Shown piece by piece: positions 5,219-7,440 of a stretch of DNA of 7,440 bases; position 1 is the first letter of the stretch, and each line of letters opens with the position of its first letter. This DNA is from an uncultured Prevotellaceae bacterium (GTDB lineage Bacteria > Bacteroidota > Bacteroidia > Bacteroidales > Bacteroidaceae), in the NCBI GenBank assembly GCA_945486445.1, contig CALYTD010000048.1, positions 1-7,440 on the forward strand. The letters run 5' to 3'. Under the pieces are notes generated by a model, which was not told the DNA's origin, made no database searches, and was given only the letters and a program-made list of their open reading frames with translations. Position numbers and translations under genes: made by a program.

Positions 5219-7114
5219 ATGAAAAGTTACAAGACAAGCCTATACGCATTGTTCCTCATTCTGTCCGCTGTCATAGGCTGTACAATGACTGTTTCTGCAA
5301 AAACCATGTCCTCCCCTAACGGCCATGTGCTGCTAAATCCCGTCATGAAAGGCAGCAATCTCACGGCTTTCTCACTGTGTTACAAGTGTAAAGGAGGGAA
5401 GATAGAGCAGGTTCTGACGCTGTCCGGCTTCGGAATAGAGAGCAGCGACGGTGGCGGAAGAGGGCTGTCACTGTGTGCTACCAGCCCACAACGCGCCATC
5501 AGCGACAGTTATACCATGCTCAGCGGCAAACGATTGCAGTGTAATAACAAAGCAAACGAGGTGACATACACGTTTACTGACAGTCTGGGAGGCCGTCAAC
5601 AAATGGTTGTAAGGCTTTACAACGACGGCATAGCCTTCCGTTATGTGTTGCCAGAACTAAGAAATCCCGTTGTCCTCAGTGAGCGAACCTCCTATAATAT
5701 AAAGGAGGGAACGAAGCGATGGATACAGAAATGGACAGAGCCCTACGAGGAATTCTTCCCCCAAAGCACCACCGGCGAGACGCAAAACCGTCATTGGGGC
5801 TACCCTGCCCTGTTGCAGTCAGAGGGTGATGTGTGGGCACTTATAACCGAGGCAGGCATAGAACGGCAGCACAGTGCGTCGTCTTTATACAACGACCTCT
5901 CGCCCGATGAATACCGGGTAGTGCCTGCTCACAATGCGGAGAAGGCTTCTGGGCAGTGGGAATCACCGTGGAGGGTGGTAATAATGGGTAGCAAGGAGAA
6001 CGTGGTAGAGTCCACACTCGTCACTGATGTCAGTGCTCCCTGCCGTCTGAAAGACACCTATTGGATTGTCCCCGGCAGTGTGTCATGGATATACTGGGCC
6101 TACAATCACGGTTCAAAGGACTACGGCATAGTGAAGAAATACATCGACATGGCAGTCACTCTCAGCCTGCCTTACGTGCTTATTGATGCAGAATGGGACT
6201 ATATTACAGGCGGCGGGACGGTTGATGGCGCCCTACGTTACGCCAAGGAGAGGGGTGTTAAGGTGCTGCTATGGTACAACTCCTCCACCGCATGGACCAA
6301 ATCAGGCGGTGCCCCCGGCCCTCACGAGCGGCTCAACACGCCTGAGAATAGGGAGAAAGAGTTTGCTTGGTTAGAGAAAAGCGGTGTGGCTGGCGTGAAG
6401 ATAGACTTCTTCGCGGGTGACAAACAGGAGACAATGAAATACTGTATCGACCTGCTTGAGTGCGCAGCGCGTCATCATCTCCTTGTAAACTTCCACGGTG
6501 CAACGATTCCACGTGGCTGGCAGAGGACCTATCCTAACCTTATGTCCGTGGAGGCTGTTTATGGAGCGGAGTGGTATAACAACCTGCCCGTGCTCACAAA
6601 CCGTGCTGCTGCGCATAATACCACGTTGCCTTTCACGCGCAATGTCATTGGTTCCATGGACTATACGCCCTGCACCTTCTCTGACTCACAGCACCCACAC
6701 ATCACTACTCGCGCCCACGAACTGGCGTTGCCCGTGCTCTTTGAGTCAGGATTGCTACACTGGGCCGACAAGCCAGAAAGCTACCTTGCTCAGCCGCAAG
6801 AGGTACAAAGCTTCATAAGCACACTGCCCACGGTGTGGGACGAGACGCGTTTGCTCCACGGTTACCCTGGTGAAAGCGTCGTAATGGCGCGCCGCAGGGG
6901 GAATACCTGGTACGTGGCAGGCATCAATGGCACAGACTCACTCATGTCACTACCCGTCAATCTGCCCGTCAATATCAAGGCTTCTACCAGCATACAGTTG
7001 TTTGCTGACAGTAAGGAGCAGGGCGGTTCATGGAGCATAAAGACATACAAGGGTGACTGTCCGTCAATAATAGAATGCCAGCCAAGAGGCGGTTTTGTCA
7101 TGGTTATAAAGTAA
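5219..7114 (+). CDS. Glycoside hydrolase family 97 (retaining, alpha-galactosidase-like branch), exported
   Basis: Exported glycosidase predicted to release terminal alpha-linked sugar residues in the periplasm. The 631-residue protein has a signal sequence at 1-27. It could be cut after VSA (Ala27), or lipidated at Cys21 in a fair lipobox (VIGC). The N-terminal beta-super-sandwich covers roughly 30-275 (SPNGHVLLNP, then NDGIAFRY and the EPYEEFFPQST stretch). The catalytic barrel covers about 280-540 (YVLIDAEWDY; GVKVLLWYNSS; GVKIDFFAGD; LLVNFHGATIPRGW; MSVEAVYGAEW), followed by a C-terminal beta domain. Asp396 in VKIDFF and Glu445 in SVEAVYG sit where the retaining GH97 enzymes (Bacteroides alpha-galactosidase type) have nucleophile and acid/base. 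The inverting SusB alpha-glucosidases lack that Asp. Substrate is therefore likely alpha-galactoside, but this is inference. The gene ends with tandem stops TAA TAG. No SusC/SusD genes adjoin it in the window. G/T content is higher than in the upstream genes. Confidence 0.94.
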   Translation: MKSYKTSLYALFLILSAVIGCTMTVSAKTMSSPNGHVLLNPVMKGSNLTAFSLCYKCKGGKIEQVLTLSGFGIESSDGGGRGLSLCATSPQRAISDSYTMLSGKRLQCNNKANEVTYTFTDSLGGRQQMVVRLYNDGIAFRYVLPELRNPVVLSERTSYNIKEGTKRWIQKWTEPYEEFFPQSTTGETQNRHWGYPALLQSEGDVWALITEAGIERQHSASSLYNDLSPDEYRVVPAHNAEKASGQWESPWRVVIMGSKENVVESTLVTDVSAPCRLKDTYWIVPGSVSWIYWAYNHGSKDYGIVKKYIDMAVTLSLPYVLIDAEWDYITGGGTVDGALRYAKERGVKVLLWYNSSTAWTKSGGAPGPHERLNTPENREKEFAWLEKSGVAGVKIDFFAGDKQETMKYCIDLLECAARHHLLVNFHGATIPRGWQRTYPNLMSVEAVYGAEWYNNLPVLTNRAAAHNTTLPFTRNVIGSMDYTPCTFSDSQHPHITTRAHELALPVLFESGLLHWADKPESYLAQPQEVQSFISTLPTVWDETRLLHGYPGESVVMARRRGNTWYVAGINGTDSLMSLPVNLPVNIKASTSIQLFADSKEQGGSWSIKTYKGDCPSIIECQPRGGFVMVIK

Positions 7115-7137
7115 TAGCGGGGGAATCACAAGGCGCG

Positions 7138-7177
7138 CAGTGCGTGAAGAGCCTTTAACCTATCTCTGAACGCACTG
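7138..7177. terminator. Hairpin between the convergent GH97 and tcdA genes, possible bidirectional terminator
   Basis: CAGTGCGT at 7138-7145 pairs with ACGCACTG at 7170-7177. After a 2x2 GA/GA internal loop, AGAG pairs with CTCT around a 12-nt loop. It ends one base from the tcdA stop codon and lies 23 nt after the GH97 stop. No T-run directly follows on either side (a TTTTTT run occurs at 7189-7194, inside tcdA), so termination strength is uncertain. Confidence 0.45.
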
Positions 7178-7440
7178 TCATTCCTCAGTTTTTTCGGTTA
7201 GATTCTTCATCAACAGGCCTGCGAGCGTGAAGCCGAAGATGGCTGTGATGTGAGCAAGGGTGCCGTTGCTGTTGCCCTCACGGGTCACATCGCCTATACC
7301 ATTGTTAGCAAGCAGTTCCTCGGAATACACGCACATGATAGGCCTGGCGGGCTTCACCCCCGCCCGTTTCATCCTCTTACGCAACGCTGCCCCCAACGGA
7401 CAGCCACGCACCTTCCAGTATTCTGCCACCTTTATCTGCG
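7178..7440 (-). CDS. tcdA: tRNA threonylcarbamoyladenosine dehydratase, C-terminal part (5' end outside the window)
   Basis: Cytosolic E1-like (ThiF/MoeB/HesA superfamily) enzyme that dehydrates t6A37 to cyclic ct6A in tRNAs that read ANN codons, using ATP. Only the last 87 or so codons are in the window. The frame is open to the edge (Q-I-K-V-A-E-Y-W), and the GTG at 7429 is not a believable start. The visible part matches the family's C-terminal region: a CPLGAALRKRMKRAGV segment (compare DPLAAKLRERLK in E. coli TcdA), the strand IMCVYSEELL, and the final G-T-L-A-H-I-T-A-I-F-GFTLAG helix that packs on the Rossmann core. The ATP-binding and catalytic parts lie beyond the right edge and cannot be checked. 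It is convergent with the GH97 gene. A different ThiF-family member is possible but less likely. Confidence 0.85.
   Translation of the reverse strand, partial: QIKVAEYWKVRGCPLGAALRKRMKRAGVKPARPIMCVYSEELLANNGIGDVTREGNSNGTLAHITAIFGFTLAGLLMKNLTEKTEE

Noticed and set aside
6498..6818. 106-codon plus-strand open frame in another frame inside the GH97 gene
   Set aside because: Out-of-frame shadow of the conserved catalytic domain; the GH97 frame carries all family motifs.
1..7440. CRISPR arrays, tRNA or rRNA genes, insertion sequences, phage or toxin-antitoxin modules
   Set aside because: I looked for regularly spaced repeats, cloverleaf and rRNA signatures, transposase motifs and small paired genes on both strands. 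The only repeats are the short ones listed, and none fits these classes.

Overview
The window looks like chromosomal DNA from a Bacteroidota bacterium, most likely a Prevotella-type member of the Bacteroidales. The promoters carry the TTTG-N19-TAnnTTTG pattern of the Bacteroidota primary sigma factor. Start codons are preceded by A-rich leaders rather than strong Shine-Dalgarno sites. The gene set (zinc-free type B L31, short-form Pgi, GH97 glycosidase) fits the same group. This assignment is inferred from sequence features only.

Layout, left to right. (1) 1-1240: the 3' part of a PAS-containing sensor histidine kinase that enters from outside the window. An 8-G run lies where its ATPase domain ends. 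(2) 1241-1561: a non-coding gap with a long perfect hairpin built from a 16-17 bp element that recurs as a direct copy, followed by the rpmE2 promoter. (3) rpmE2 (type B L31), with its own promoter and a strong intrinsic terminator. (4) pgi, with a near-consensus promoter. (5) azlC and azlD, a predicted branched-chain amino acid exporter pair, then a small Dabb-domain protein, all on the same strand and possibly read through from pgi. (6) 4920-5218: a non-coding gap with an intrinsic terminator and the promoter of the next gene. (7) A secreted GH97 glycoside hydrolase with the residues of the retaining (alpha-galactosidase-like) branch. (8) On the minus strand and convergent with it, the 3' end of tcdA (tRNA t6A dehydratase), which runs off the right edge.

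The genes are mostly housekeeping and physiological: ribosome, glycolysis, amino acid efflux, tRNA modification, one glycosidase and one sensor kinase. They do not form an obvious single pathway. The GH97 gene stands alone here, with no SusC/SusD pair or regulator beside it.

I found no convincing new multi-gene system. The items most worth a second look are: the G8 tract, where loss of one G would stop the kinase exactly at the end of its catalytic domain; the three-copy repeat between the kinase and rpmE2, which could form two mutually exclusive hairpins; and the strand-composition change between the left part of the window and the GH97 gene.
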